Source: Agrobacterium rosae
Lineage (GTDB): Bacteria; Pseudomonadota; Alphaproteobacteria; Rhizobiales; Rhizobiaceae
Direction of reading: 5' to 3'
Length of the DNA: 64,000 nt
NCBI RefSeq assembly: GCF_002915175.1
Contig: NZ_NXEJ01000002.1
Location: 340,236 to 404,235 of the forward strand
Below, piece by piece: positions 43,140-53,600 of this stretch. The notes beneath the pieces are model-generated. The model made no database searches, was not told the origin of the DNA, and was given only the letters and a program-made list of their open reading frames with translations. The translations under genes were made by a program, and so were the position numbers. Position 1 is the first letter of the stretch. The number at the start of each line of letters is the position of its first letter.

Positions 43140-44537
43140 ATGGCAAATATCACTTCCGAAAAAGCAACCTCCGGCCAGAGCCTTATGGCTCAGGCCCTGA
43201 AGGAAGGCTTGCTGGCAGGTGTCGTCTCGCTGGGAATGTTCGTTCTTTACGTCGGCATTGTCACCTATCAGGACATCAACAACCAGTTGATCTGGGGTAC
43301 GCGCTGGGGTCTTCTCGCCATCTTCGTCGCCATTGCAGCCGTTGGCCGTTTCCTCGTCGTCGGCTTCATCAAGCCGCATCTGGACAGCCGCAAATTGGCA
43401 AAGGCCAAGTCCGGAATTCTGGAAGTTTCCGACGAGAAAGGTTTCCTGCGCAAGCACTTCCTCAAGATCGCGCTGGTGTTCCTGCTGATTTATCCTGCGA
43501 TTGCCGTCGGTATTTTTGGTTTCCAGGGTTCCCTGAAGCTCGTCGATAACTTCGGCATCCAGATTCTGATCTATGTCATGCTGGCATGGGGTCTCAACAT
43601 CGTGGTTGGCCTCGCTGGCCTGCTCGATCTGGGTTACGTCGCCTTCTACGCGGTCGGCGCTTATTCTTACGCCCTGCTATCCAGTCACTTTGGATTGTCG
43701 TTCTGGGTTCTTCTGCCGATGGCCGGAGTTCTGGCGGCGTTCTGGGGCATTATCCTGGGCTTTCCGGTGCTGCGCCTGCGCGGCGACTACCTTGCCATCG
43801 TTACGCTGGCCTTCGGTGAAATCATCCGGCTTGTGCTGCTCAACTGGACGGAAGTTACCAAGGGAACATTCGGTATTTCGGGCATCGCCAAGGCATCCGT
43901 CTTCGGCATCTGGTCTTTCGATGTCGGCGCGCCCAACAACTTTGCCAAGACATTCGGCCTGACGATGTCATCGTCCTACTACAAGATCTTCCTATTCTAC
44001 GTCATTCTGTTGCTGTGCATGCTGACGGCTTACGTCACGATCAAGCTGCGCCGCATGCCGATCGGTCGCGCATGGGAAGCCTTGCGTGAAGACGAAATCG
44101 CCTGCCGCTCGCTCGGCATCGATACCGTCAAGACCAAGCTGACTGCCTTTGCGACCGGTGCCATGTTCGGCGGTTTTGCTGGCTCGTTCTTTGCGGCGCG
44201 CCAGGGTTTCGTCTCGCCGGAAAGCTTTGTCTTCCTGGAATCGGCGGTCATTCTCGCCATCGTCGTTCTCGGTGGTATGGGCTCGCTGACGGGGATCGCG
44301 ATTGCGGCTGTTGTCATGGTGGGTGGCACAGAACTGCTGCGCGAAATGGAATTCCTCAAGCACATCTTCGGTCCTGACTTCACACCGGAACTTTACCGTA
44401 TGCTGCTGTTCGGTCTGGCGATGATCATCGTCATGCTGTTCAAACCCCGCGGTTTTGTAGGCTCTCGTGAACCCACGGCCTTCCTGAAAGAGCGCAAGTC
44501 CGTCTCCGGCAGCTTCACCAAGGAAGGTCACGGCTGA
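43140..44537 (+). CDS. livM: Branched-chain amino-acid ABC transporter permease LivM
   Basis: 465 aa. The N-terminal 90 residues are an extra segment with two hydrophobic stretches (LLAGVVSLGMFVLYVGIVTY and GLLAIFVAIAAVGRFLVVGF). The LivM core then holds NLVVGLAGLLDLGYVAF-type sequence (LNIVVGLAGLLDLGYVAFYA) and the EAA loop GRAWEALREDEIACRSLGI. Starts 4 bases after livH. Its stop overlaps the livG start by one base. Confidence 0.95.
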   Translation: MANITSEKATSGQSLMAQALKEGLLAGVVSLGMFVLYVGIVTYQDINNQLIWGTRWGLLAIFVAIAAVGRFLVVGFIKPHLDSRKLAKAKSGILEVSDEKGFLRKHFLKIALVFLLIYPAIAVGIFGFQGSLKLVDNFGIQILIYVMLAWGLNIVVGLAGLLDLGYVAFYAVGAYSYALLSSHFGLSFWVLLPMAGVLAAFWGIILGFPVLRLRGDYLAIVTLAFGEIIRLVLLNWTEVTKGTFGISGIAKASVFGIWSFDVGAPNNFAKTFGLTMSSSYYKIFLFYVILLLCMLTAYVTIKLRRMPIGRAWEALREDEIACRSLGIDTVKTKLTAFATGAMFGGFAGSFFAARQGFVSPESFVFLESAVILAIVVLGGMGSLTGIAIAAVVMVGGTELLREMEFLKHIFGPDFTPELYRMLLFGLAMIIVMLFKPRGFVGSREPTAFLKERKSVSGSFTKEGHG

Positions 44538-45400
44538 TGGCTTCCGGAAACATTGACATGACACAAGATACGATCCTGAAAGTCGAACACCTGTCCATGA
44601 AGTTCGGCGGCCTTATGGCCATCAACGACTTCTCCTTCGAGGCCAAGCGCGGTGAGATCACAGCTCTGATCGGCCCGAATGGCGCGGGCAAGACGACCGT
44701 CTTCAACTGCATCACCGGCTTCTACAAGCCGACGATGGGCATGATCACCATGCGTCGGAAAACCGGTGAGGAGCATCTCCTCGAGCGGTTGCCGGATTTC
44801 GAGATCACCAAGAAAGCCAAGGTGGCGCGCACCTTCCAGAATATCCGGCTTTTCTCAGGTCTGACGGTGCTGGAAAACCTGCTGGTCGCCCAGCACAACG
44901 CGCTGATGAAGGCGTCGGGCTACACCATCCTTGGTCTTCTGGGTCTGCCGACCTATAGCAAGGCTGCAGCAGCGGCGATCGACAAGGCCAAATATTGGCT
45001 GGACAAGGCCGATCTGACGGATCGTGCGGACGATCCTGCTGGCGATCTTCCCTATGGCGCGCAGCGCCGTCTGGAAATTGCGCGTGCCATGTGCACGGAG
45101 CCGGAACTCCTGTGCCTCGATGAACCGGCGGCCGGTCTCAATCCGAAGGAATCGCTGGCGCTCAACAACCTGTTGCGCGGCATCCGAGCCGAGGGCACGT
45201 CCTTGCTCCTCATCGAGCATGACATGTCTGTGGTGATGGAGATTTCCGATCACGTCGTGGTTCTCGAATATGGTCAGAAGATTTCCGATGGTACGCCAGA
45301 TCATGTGAAGAACGACCCGAAGGTCATCGCCGCCTATCTGGGTGTCGAGGATGATGAAGTGGAAGAAGTGATTGCAGAAGAACTTGGGGGAACGCTTTGA
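44537..45400 (+). CDS. livG: Branched-chain amino-acid ABC transporter ATPase LivG
   Basis: 287 aa. Walker A GPNGAGKTTVFN, signature ADDPAGDLPYGAQRRLEIARAM and Walker B LLCLDEPAAGLNP. The C-terminus carries an extra acidic tail (GVEDDEVEEVIAEELGG) that is common in rhizobial LivG. TGATG overlap with livM. Confidence 0.95.
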   Translation: MASGNIDMTQDTILKVEHLSMKFGGLMAINDFSFEAKRGEITALIGPNGAGKTTVFNCITGFYKPTMGMITMRRKTGEEHLLERLPDFEITKKAKVARTFQNIRLFSGLTVLENLLVAQHNALMKASGYTILGLLGLPTYSKAAAAAIDKAKYWLDKADLTDRADDPAGDLPYGAQRRLEIARAMCTEPELLCLDEPAAGLNPKESLALNNLLRGIRAEGTSLLLIEHDMSVVMEISDHVVVLEYGQKISDGTPDHVKNDPKVIAAYLGVEDDEVEEVIAEELGGTL

Positions 45401-46128
45401 TGTCCGTTGAACCCCTTCTCAAAGTCCAGAACGTCGAAACCTATTATGGAAACATTCGCGCCCTTGCTGGCGTCGATGTGGAAGTCAACAAGGGCGAAAT
45501 CGTCAGCCTGATTGGTGCTAACGGTGCCGGCAAGTCGACGCTGATGATGACGATCTGCGGCAGTCCGCAGGCGCGCACAGGCTCGGTGATATTCGACGGT
45601 GAAGATATCACCCAGATCCCAACGCATCTGATTGCCCGCAGGCGCATCGCTCAGTCGCCTGAGGGGCGTCGTATCTTTCCGCGCATGACCGTGCTGGAAA
45701 ATCTCCAGATGGGCGCAAATCTCGATAACCTCAAATATTTCAAAGAGGACGTTGAGAAGATTTTCGTGATGTTCCCGCGTCTGAAGGAACGTCAGAGCCA
45801 GCGCGGCGGTACGCTTTCGGGTGGTGAGCAGCAGATGCTGTCCATCGGGCGTGCGTTGATGTCCCGCCCCAAATTGCTTTTGCTGGATGAGCCGTCGCTC
45901 GGCCTCGCACCCTTGATCGTCAAGGGTATCTTCGAGGCGATCAAGACACTCAATAAGGAAGAAGGGCTCACCGTCTTTCTGGTGGAGCAGAACGCGTTTG
46001 CGGCCTTGAAACTGTCTGATCGGGCTTACGTCATGGTCAACGGCAAGGTCACGATGAGCGGGTCCGGCAAGGAACTTCTGGCAAATCCGGAAGTGCGCGC
46101 AGCCTATCTCGAAGGCGGTCGTCACTGA
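45400..46128 (+). CDS. livF: Branched-chain amino-acid ABC transporter ATPase LivF
   Basis: 242 aa. Walker A GANGAGKSTLMM, signature GTLSGGEQQMLSIGRALM and Walker B LLLLDEPSLGLAPL. The ATG at 45400 is used (MSVEPLLKVQNV); a TTG one codon earlier lies inside the livG stop. GGGGGAACG precedes. One-base overlap with livG. Confidence 0.95.
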   Translation: MSVEPLLKVQNVETYYGNIRALAGVDVEVNKGEIVSLIGANGAGKSTLMMTICGSPQARTGSVIFDGEDITQIPTHLIARRRIAQSPEGRRIFPRMTVLENLQMGANLDNLKYFKEDVEKIFVMFPRLKERQSQRGGTLSGGEQQMLSIGRALMSRPKLLLLDEPSLGLAPLIVKGIFEAIKTLNKEEGLTVFLVEQNAFAALKLSDRAYVMVNGKVTMSGSGKELLANPEVRAAYLEGGRH

Positions 46129-46290
46129 TTTTATGTCTGCGCCTGTGTTTGCGGGCGCAGATCATCGGCAAATACCCCGTTGGGCTTTGTCGATCACAGA
46201 TAACAATAAAGCCTTCCGATAAACGGTGGGCGCAATACTAAAAGGCATGCTCTGCGGCGAAACCGCTTCGGGGCACGGATGGGGAAAAAG

Positions 46291-46644
46291 ATGCAGGGAC
46301 TTTTTTTCGAAAGTGACATCGGTGTGCGGTACGTTCTACGCGTTCTGGTCGTCATTCTTGGGTTCTGGACGGCGTGGCGGGCTGGCAAGTCCGTGGCGGA
46401 TGGCTGGGGCGACTATCCAATGGTCGTCGTTTACACGCTGCTTTTGGGCGTCGTGATGCGCTTTCTGCACTATTCGCTGTTTGCAGGGCCGATGCTCAAC
46501 GGCTTTTATTATCTGATCGATGTCGTTCTGTTGCTCGCTTTTGCGACAGTTGGTTTCCGCATGCGGCGGACCAGTCAGATGGTCGATAACTACTATTGGC
46601 TGTATGAGCGAACTTCATCCTTTTCTTATAAGAAGAAAGATTGA
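46291..46644 (+). CDS. Small membrane protein between livF and livK
   Basis: 117 aa with three hydrophobic segments (YVLRVLVVILGFWTAWRAG, VVVYTLLLGVVMRFLHYSLF and FYYLIDVVLLLAFATVGF) and a charged C-terminus (MRRTSQMVDNYYWLYERTSS). Begins at ATG 46291, which has GGGG 6 bases upstream. Rhizobial clusters often carry a small protein of unknown role here. Possibly an accessory of the transporter; no function is known to me. Confidence 0.8.
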   Translation: MQGLFFESDIGVRYVLRVLVVILGFWTAWRAGKSVADGWGDYPMVVVYTLLLGVVMRFLHYSLFAGPMLNGFYYLIDVVLLLAFATVGFRMRRTSQMVDNYYWLYERTSSFSYKKKD

Positions 46645-46759
46645 CAGCGGCGTTTTTCTGAATTCAGAATGCCCGCAAGAGTGGAACAGCCTGAGCAGTT
46701 AAGGTGGGTGCTGAGCAGGCATGGATAAACAACCCAACCATGGAACTGGGAGTAATATA

Positions 46760-47878
46760 ATGAAGAAGTCTCTTCTTTCCGCAGTTGCGCTGACCGCAAT
46801 GGTCGCCTTCAGTGGTTCTGCCTGGGCTGACATTCTCGTCGGCGTCGGCGGCCCTCTGACAGGCCCGAATGCGGCTTTTGGTGCACAGCTCCAGAAGGGT
46901 GCTGAGCAGGCTGCGGCAGATATCAATGCTGCCGGTGGGATTAACGGCGAAAAGATCAAGATCGTGCTTGGCGACGACGTTTCCGACCCGAAGCAGGGCA
47001 TCTCGGTTGCCAACAAGTTCGTTGCTGATGGCGTCAAGTTCGTTGTCGGTCACTTCAACTCCGGCGTTTCGATCCCGGCGTCTGAAGTCTATGCAGAAAA
47101 CGGCATCCTCGAAATCACGCCTGCTGCGACTAATCCTGTTTTCACGGAACGCGGTCTGTGGAACACGTTCCGTACCTGCGGTCGTGACGACCAGCAGGGT
47201 GGTATCGCCGGCAAGTATCTGGCTGATCACTACAAGGACGCAAAAGTCGCCATCATTCACGACAAGACACCTTACGGTCAGGGTCTTGCCGATGAAACCA
47301 AAAAAGCAGCCAACGCTGCTGGCGTCAAAGAAGCCATCTATGAAGGCGTAAACGTTGGCGACAAGGACTTCTCGGCCCTCATCGCCAAGATGAAGGAAGC
47401 TGGCGTTACGGTTATCTATTGGGGTGGTCTTCACACCGAAGCCGGTCTCATCATCCGCCAGGCTGCCGATCAGGGTCTGAAAGCCAAGCTCGTTTCCGGT
47501 GACGGCATCGTCTCCAACGAACTGGCCTCCATCGCTGGCGACGCCGTTGAAGGTACGCTGAACACGTTCGGTCCTGATCCAACCATCAACCCTGCCAACA
47601 AGGACCTTGTTGCCAAGTTCAAGGCTGCTGGCTTCAACCCTGAAGCTTACACGCTGTATTCCTACGCCGCTCTGCAGACGATTGCTGCTGCTGCCAAGGA
47701 CGCTGGCTCGCTTGATGCAGAAGCCGTTGCTGCTGCCATGAAGAAGGGTAAGTTCTCCACCGTTCTCGGCGAACTTTCCTTCGACGAAAAGGGTGACCCG
47801 AAGCTTCCAGGCTACGTCATGTACGAGTGGAAGAAGGGCCCAGACGGCAAGTATAGCTACTTCCAGCAGGGCACCTGA
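46760..47878 (+). CDS. livK: Branched-chain amino-acid ABC transporter binding protein
   Basis: 372 aa with signal peptide [20 protein letters not shown] to WA. Type I binding protein of the Leu/Ile/Val family: [46 protein letters not shown] and [23 protein letters not shown] at 46760 has GGGAGT upstream; the ATG 13 codons earlier gives no signal peptide. The long gap from the small membrane gene, its own ribosome site and the terminator suggest partly separate, higher expression, as usual for binding proteins. BraC is an equally fitting name. Confidence 0.95.
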   Translation: MKKSLLSAVALTAMVAFSGSAWADILVGVGGPLTGPNAAFGAQLQKGAEQAAADINAAGGINGEKIKIVLGDDVSDPKQGISVANKFVADGVKFVVGHFNSGVSIPASEVYAENGILEITPAATNPVFTERGLWNTFRTCGRDDQQGGIAGKYLADHYKDAKVAIIHDKTPYGQGLADETKKAANAAGVKEAIYEGVNVGDKDFSALIAKMKEAGVTVIYWGGLHTEAGLIIRQAADQGLKAKLVSGDGIVSNELASIAGDAVEGTLNTFGPDPTINPANKDLVAKFKAAGFNPEAYTLYSYAALQTIAAAAKDAGSLDAEAVAAAMKKGKFSTVLGELSFDEKGDPKLPGYVMYEWKKGPDGKYSYFQQGT

Positions 47879-47900
47879 GCCTTATCGACCTAATACCAGA

Positions 47901-47926
47901 AAGCCCGGCAGAGATGCCGGGCTTTT
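47901..47926 (+). terminator. Rho-independent terminator of the liv operon
   Basis: Stem AAGCCCGGCA/TGCCGGGCTT with a GAGA loop and a TTTTT tail, 22 bases after the livK stop. Confidence 0.92.
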
Positions 47927-48019
47927 TCGTTTAGGGCGTATTCCGGTTGGCATTGCCATAATGGAGCCAACAAAGCGGGAAACAACAACGTCGCGCAAAA
48001 ATTGCAAACAGAGGTAGCA

Positions 48020-48736
48020 ATGGTGGTTCGGCGGTTTATTCCTGTTTTCCTCTTTCTCGTTGCCCTCGTCGGTGTCTTGATCGGTGTGCACCTTTTGAGC
48101 AAATCCCGCACCACGCAATTGTTCGGCGACATCGTCGCGAGGGTCGAAACCAACAAGCCGATTGTGGCGCTGACCTTTGATGACGGCCCGTCGCCGCGCT
48201 TTACGCAGGATGTCTTGACCATTCTCAGGGATCGCAATGTCACCGCGACGCTCTTCTTGACTGGTAAAGAAATAGAGGAAAATCTACCGCTGGCGCGATT
48301 GATCATGGCGGCAGGTCATGAGATCGGCAATCACTCCTATTCGCATTCCAACATGACGTGGATGGGATCGACGCGAGTGAAGGAAGAGATCGAGCGCACG
48401 GATGTGGCGATACGGGCTGCGGGATATCAGGGCGAAATCCTGTTTCGTCCACCCTATGGCAAGAAGCTCGTGACACTTCCATGGTATCTCTCGCAGCACG
48501 GTCGAAAAACCATCATGTGGGATGTCGAGCCGGAATCATTTCCTGAAGTGGCCGATAGTGCCGATGCGATGACACGCCATGTCCTCGATAACGCCAAAAA
48601 CGGATCGATCATCATCCTGCATGTCATGTATCGCAGCCGTGAAGTGTCGCGCCAGGCTCTGCCGCAGATTATCGATGGCCTGCGTCAACGCGGCTTCGAA
48701 TTCGTCACCGTGTCACAGCTCATCCAGAACCAGTAG
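48020..48736 (+). CDS. Polysaccharide deacetylase family protein
   Basis: 238 aa. An N-terminal membrane anchor or uncleaved signal (FIPVFLFLVALVGVLIGVHLL) is followed by the NodB homology domain: catalytic base and metal ligands in LTFDDGPSPRF and NHSYSHSNMT, arginine in LFRPPYGKK, aromatic-His motif in IIILHVMYRS. It probably removes acetyl groups from a surface sugar, peptidoglycan or chitin-like polymer in the periplasm. AGAGG precedes the ATG at 48020. Convergent with the AAA gene, one base apart. Confidence 0.9.
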   Translation: MVVRRFIPVFLFLVALVGVLIGVHLLSKSRTTQLFGDIVARVETNKPIVALTFDDGPSPRFTQDVLTILRDRNVTATLFLTGKEIEENLPLARLIMAAGHEIGNHSYSHSNMTWMGSTRVKEEIERTDVAIRAAGYQGEILFRPPYGKKLVTLPWYLSQHGRKTIMWDVEPESFPEVADSADAMTRHVLDNAKNGSIIILHVMYRSREVSRQALPQIIDGLRQRGFEFVTVSQLIQNQ

Positions 48737-48737
48737 T

Positions 48738-49280
48738 TCAGCCGAGGCGGTTCAAAACGAAATCGGCGCGTGCACTGACACTCAGTTTCGGCAGTACGAC
48801 GACTTCGTAGTCAAGATCAGCATAATCGCGAAGCAAGCGTTCATACTCATCGACAGCTGCCGCGAAATCATGCTGACGCTCCCCATCCGTTACGTAGATT
48901 TCTGGCCACGGCGGCGTCAGGAAGACGAGGGAATTGTAGCGGTGGAGGTGTTTCAGATCGTGCAGGAAACCATCGCCACAAACCTGATGAAGCGCAGAGG
49001 CCGCATCGATCAACCCTCGATCAAAGAACACCCAATCTTTCTCTGGTGCATCATCCCGATCACCCAATGCCATCGCGGCGGCACGTCGGGCGAATGCCTC
49101 CATGTCGACCCACGGGAGGGCCGTTCCCTTGCTCTGCATTTCCTGGCCAACGATACGGCGGCCGGGTTCTTCGACGGTGGCGTAACCGCGTCTGGCAAGT
49201 TCGTCCAGCAGAGTGGATTTGCCGCCACCCGAGCAGCCGGAGAGGACGATCAGATTATTCGTGTCTTTTCTAATATTCAT
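48738..49280 (-). CDS. AAA family ATPase, kinase-like (AAA_28 type)
   Basis: 180 aa. Walker A GCSGGGKSTLLDEL and Walker B-like VFFDRGLIDAASAL. The C-terminal half has FLTPPWPEIYVTDGERQHDF and a coiled segment with a conserved Tyr/Arg (AAVDEYERLLRDYADL). This fold is related to NTPases and small kinases; substrate unknown. Monocistronic. Confidence 0.85.
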   Translation of the reverse strand: MNIRKDTNNLIVLSGCSGGGKSTLLDELARRGYATVEEPGRRIVGQEMQSKGTALPWVDMEAFARRAAAMALGDRDDAPEKDWVFFDRGLIDAASALHQVCGDGFLHDLKHLHRYNSLVFLTPPWPEIYVTDGERQHDFAAAVDEYERLLRDYADLDYEVVVLPKLSVSARADFVLNRLG

Positions 49281-49404
49281 TCATCTATGTCGCTGGAAGA
49301 TTTACGCTTTTTGGAATGAGCAACATTACGCAGGTTTAATGTTTTTCGCTGGAACCGCTGACGTGATCGAACGTTTGTTCGCAACATAACAATGAGGTCT
49401 CGCC

Positions 49405-49638
49405 ATGAAAATACTTCTCATTTCGTCTTTGATCGCAGTTTCGTCTGTTTTCACCTTCGCCGCTCCTTCTTTTGCCCAAGGTGTGACAGTCACGACGACC
49501 GAACGCGTCGTTCGCCAGCCAGTGCGTGAAGAATACCGTCCGCGCCATCACCGCCCAGCACGCGATTGTTTCGTCAAGAAAGTGCGCACCAACCATCACG
49601 GCCGCGTTGTTATCAAAGAAACCCGCGTCTGCCGTTAA
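49405..49638 (+). CDS. Small exported basic protein
   Basis: 77 aa. Signal peptide MKILLISSLIAVSSVFTFAA to FA, then a basic mature region with many His/Arg (REEYRPRHHRPARDCFVKKV and HHGRVVIKETRVC) and two cysteines. The histidines might bind a metal, but this is speculation. RBS GAGG precedes at 9-base spacing. No family known to me. Confidence 0.7.
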   Translation: MKILLISSLIAVSSVFTFAAPSFAQGVTVTTTERVVRQPVREEYRPRHHRPARDCFVKKVRTNHHGRVVIKETRVCR

Positions 49639-49690
49639 TCGGTCTCACAGTATGGTTCTACGAACGGGTGCAGTTTCTGCGCCCGTTTTG

Positions 49691-50617
49691 CTATGCGTCG
49701 TGCAGAATGTGGGCAGCTTTGACAGCGGCAGAAGCACGATTTTCAACGCCCAACTTGACGTAAATCTGCTCCAGATGCTTGTTCACCGTGCGAGCGGATA
49801 GACCGAGAATATCGCCGATATCGCGGTTTGACTTTCCTTTGGCAATCCACAGCAACACTTCGGATTCACGGATGGTCAGCGAAAAATGCTGGCGCAACAT
49901 GGCATCGGCGGATTTATCGCTGGCAGCCGTCAGCCGAAACAGATGCTCGTCCGGCCCCATGGCACCCAGGAATGTCAGCTGCAACGTGGCGCGGTCCGCC
50001 TGTTGAATGGTCAGCGGTGCGTCCCGAAGTGCGTCGTTTCCGCGATTGGCCAGCCAGCCCGCGATGTGTTGCGTTACGATCTCGAGCCCGTCATCGCGAC
50101 CCGTTGCGGCGTTGACCAGCCGTGTCGCCTGCGGGGTTGACCAGTGGATGGCACCATTGGCGCGCACCGCCAGCAGGTGACGGCCAGCGGCATCTAGTGC
50201 CACGCGCGCGCTCTGTGCGGAACGGGCATTGGACAGGTGAACGCGGATGCGAGCGCGCAACTCATCGATATTGATCGGCTTGGTCAGATAATCGACGCCG
50301 CCGGATTCGAGCGCGCGTACGACATGCTCCGTCTCGGTCAGCCCCGTCATGAAGATGACCGGCACCTGCGTTACCGCCGCGTTGGATTTCAGCCGCGTGC
50401 AGGTTTCGAAACCATCCATGGATGGCATGACGGCATCCAGCAGGATGATATCGGGTGTAATGCGTTCGGCGATGTTGAGAGCAGACTGCCCCGAGGTGGC
50501 GATCAGCACGGAAAAGCCGGATTGCTCCAACGCATCGGTCAGGAAGCCCAGTGCGTCCGGGCTGTCATCCACCAGAAGAACGATATCCTTCGCTGGCGCG
50601 GCAGGCTGTAAGCTCAT
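49691..50617 (-). CDS. LuxR-family response regulator with extended middle region
   Basis: 308 aa. Receiver at residues 1-130 (LLVDDSP acidic cluster, phosphoacceptor D61 in IILLDAVMPSMDG, lysine in YLTKPINIDEL), a 110-residue middle region with PAS-like or sensory character (RHLLAVRANGAIHWSTPQATRLVN and RLTAASDKSADAML), and a C-terminal LuxR HTH (LLWIAKGKSNRDIGDILGLS, TVNKHLEQIYVKLGVENRA). Its ATG overlaps the stop of the giant kinase gene by 4 bases, so they are expressed together. Nitrogen-related genes nearby suggest it may regulate nitrogen metabolism; this is inference. Confidence 0.92.
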   Translation of the reverse strand: MSLQPAAPAKDIVLLVDDSPDALGFLTDALEQSGFSVLIATSGQSALNIAERITPDIILLDAVMPSMDGFETCTRLKSNAAVTQVPVIFMTGLTETEHVVRALESGGVDYLTKPINIDELRARIRVHLSNARSAQSARVALDAAGRHLLAVRANGAIHWSTPQATRLVNAATGRDDGLEIVTQHIAGWLANRGNDALRDAPLTIQQADRATLQLTFLGAMGPDEHLFRLTAASDKSADAMLRQHFSLTIRESEVLLWIAKGKSNRDIGDILGLSARTVNKHLEQIYVKLGVENRASAAVKAAHILHDA

Positions 50618-53600
50618 GGCTGACGCTCCTTGGATGGTGGGTTTTCAAAACGGCGGAGAAAAGCGGCATAACCTGCCATGTCGAAGGCCTGTACGTAACT
50701 TGTCAGTTCTTCGGTGAAGGCGATATTTTCAGATGTGCGGGCGAGATCGGCAAGCTTTGCCTCAATGCCTCTGATATAGCCGATTTCACCCAGCTGCTGC
50801 AAATCCTTGATATGCGATGGCCCCGGTGTGATGATTTCGGCCCTGGCGGGTTTGGGTGGGGTAGGGGCATCCGTCTCATAAACCCATGTCAGACCCAGAT
50901 GAACGGCGAGCTTATCGCACAGGCGGCGAATGTCGACGGGCTTGGCAATCGTGTCGTTGTGATTATCATCACCCGCACCAGCAATCGACCCGTCACCAAT
51001 ATTGGCCGAGAGCATGATGAGCGGTGCCGTCTGGCCTGCCTCGCGCAGTCTCGTTACCAGTTGCCAGCCGCTCATGCCGGGCATGGAAATGTCGATCAGA
51101 AATAGGTCGGGTTGGACGCCTTCGATGAGCGTCAGACAATCCGGGCCGCTCTGCGCCGTCAGCACGACGAAATCGAGAGGGCCGAGCACCTCGCGCATCA
51201 ATTCGCGATGATCCTCATTATCGTCAACCACGACGATGGTGCGGCGTGGGCCGGAATAGGAGACGATGGTTTTTTCCGGTGCAGGCGCGGTGCTGGGGCG
51301 ATCCACCGCCGACAGCATCAGCCGCACCTTGAATGTCGAGCCCTTGTCCTTCTCGCTGACGACGGAGATTTCACCGCCCAACGTGTTGGTCAAAAGCTGG
51401 GTGATGGTAAGCCCGAGGCCAAGGCCCGGCATGGGGCGAATGCTCTCGGCTTCGCCACGCTGAAACGGTTCGTAGATGCGGCTCAAATCCTTTTCGGCAA
51501 TGCCGCGTCCCGTATCTGAAATGGTGAAGGTCGCGACCTGGCTGCGATAGGCGACATCGAAATTGACGGTGCCAGCATCCGTGAATTTGATGGCGTTTGA
51601 TAGAAGATTGACGAGGATCTGGCGCAGGCGCTTTTCGTCGGTACGGACATATTGCGGCAAGGCGCGGGTGCGCTCATGCAACAATTCCAGCCCCTTTGCC
51701 TGCGCCTGTGGACGGAAAAGATCGATGATCTGGTCGAGGAAGTCCTGAATGTTGATTTCGTTGGAATAAACCTGCAAGCGGCCCGCTTCGATCTTTGAAA
51801 TATCCAGCAGGCCATCGATCAGTCCCGACAGGTGGTCGGCGGAGCGGCGAATGACCTTGATGGCGGATTGGCGCGGCTGCGGGATCGTTTCGTCGCGCTC
51901 GAGGATTTGCGCATAGCCGAGAACGGCATTCAGCGGCGTGCGCAATTCGTGGCTGAGGCCGACGACGTAACGGCTTTTCGCGCGGTTGGCAGCTTCCGCT
52001 GTGTCCTTGGCGTTCTGAAGTGCGGCGTCCGTCTTTTTATGAGCGGCAATTTCCTTAAGCAGCAGCGTGTTCTGTCGCGACGATTCCTCCTCGGCCACGA
52101 CGCGGCTGTCATGGGCGAGCACCAGAAACCAGCAGACGATACCGGCGATGACGGCGAAGACGAAGAAGACGGCAAGGATGGTGCGATTGACCACATCCAC
52201 TGTCGCGGGGGAGGCGGTGCCGACCTGATGGGCGATCAGTGCCAGCGTTGCGCCCAAGACGATGATGGCCAGCGCCGCCGACATGGCGTAGCGTCCCAGC
52301 CTAGTGGCGAGCCGGGCCACCAGATCATTCGGCAAGAACGTGCGCGCGACGGTGGCGACCTGATAATTCAGCTTGGCCTTTGGCTTGCACATATCGTGGC
52401 ATCGGCTGTCCAGCGAGCAGCAGAGCGAACAGATCGGCGCAGCATAGGCCGGGCACCACGCCATGTCTTCCGGCTCGAACGGATGTTCGCAGATGGAGCA
52501 GGTGATGCTGCTTTCATGCTTCCACTTCTGTCGTGGTTTGCGTGCCAGATAGAACTTGCCCTTCGTGCCCCAGGCGAGCAGTGGCGACACGGTGAAGGCG
52601 ATAACCAATGTGAGGTAAGGCGCAAGCGATGCAGCAAGGCTGCCGAACAGGCCGAAATGAGCTGTCAGCGCAACCGTCGCCGACAGCGCCATGGTGCCGA
52701 CGCCGACGGGGTTGATATCGTAGAGATGCGCGCGTTTGAATTCTATGCCCGGCGGCGCAAGGCCGAGTGGTTTGTTGATGAAAAGGTCAGCTGAGATGGT
52801 GCACAGCCACGCCATGGCGATGATGGAGAAGATGCCGAGCGTTTCTTCCAGCAGCCGGTATATGCCGAGTTCCATCAACAGCAGCGCGATCAGCACGTTG
52901 AAGACGAGCCAGACGACGCGGCCGGGGTGGCTGTGGGTGAGGCGTGAGAAGAAATTCGACCATGCCAGCGATCCGGCATAGGCGTTCATGACGTTGATCT
53001 TCAACTGTGAGACCACCACGAAGGCGACCATCAGCAACAGTGCTGCATTCTGGTTCGGGATCATATAGCCGAAGGCGGTGAGATACATTTGCGAGGGGTC
53101 GGCGGCGCGGTCTACGGGAACGCTGGAGCTGAAGGTCAGCACCACGAGGAAGGAGCCTGCCAGAAGTTTCGGTACGCCGACCAGAACCCAGCCGGCCCCG
53201 GCGAGAAACACGGCAAAGCGATGCCGTAGCTTCAGCTTGCCCTCGGCGGGCAGGAAGCGCAGGAAATCCACCTGCTCCCCGATCTGCGACATCAGCGCCA
53301 GAATGACGGCAGAGGCAGCGCCGAACTCGATCAGATTGAAATCGGCCGTCGTTCCGGGCCGGCCTGAAGCGTGATGGATCCCGGCAAAGGCCCGCCACAG
53401 GTCGAATTTCTCCCAGTCCAGAAACGCGATGAAGATGAAGGGCAGGACGTTGAGAACGATCCAGAATGGCTGGGTGATGATCTGAAAGCGGCTGATGAGC
53501 CGCACACCGTGGGTGACGAGCGGAATGACCATGATGGCCGAGATGATGTAGCCAATCCATAGGGGTATGCCGAGCGCCAGTTCCAGCGCGCCGGACATGA

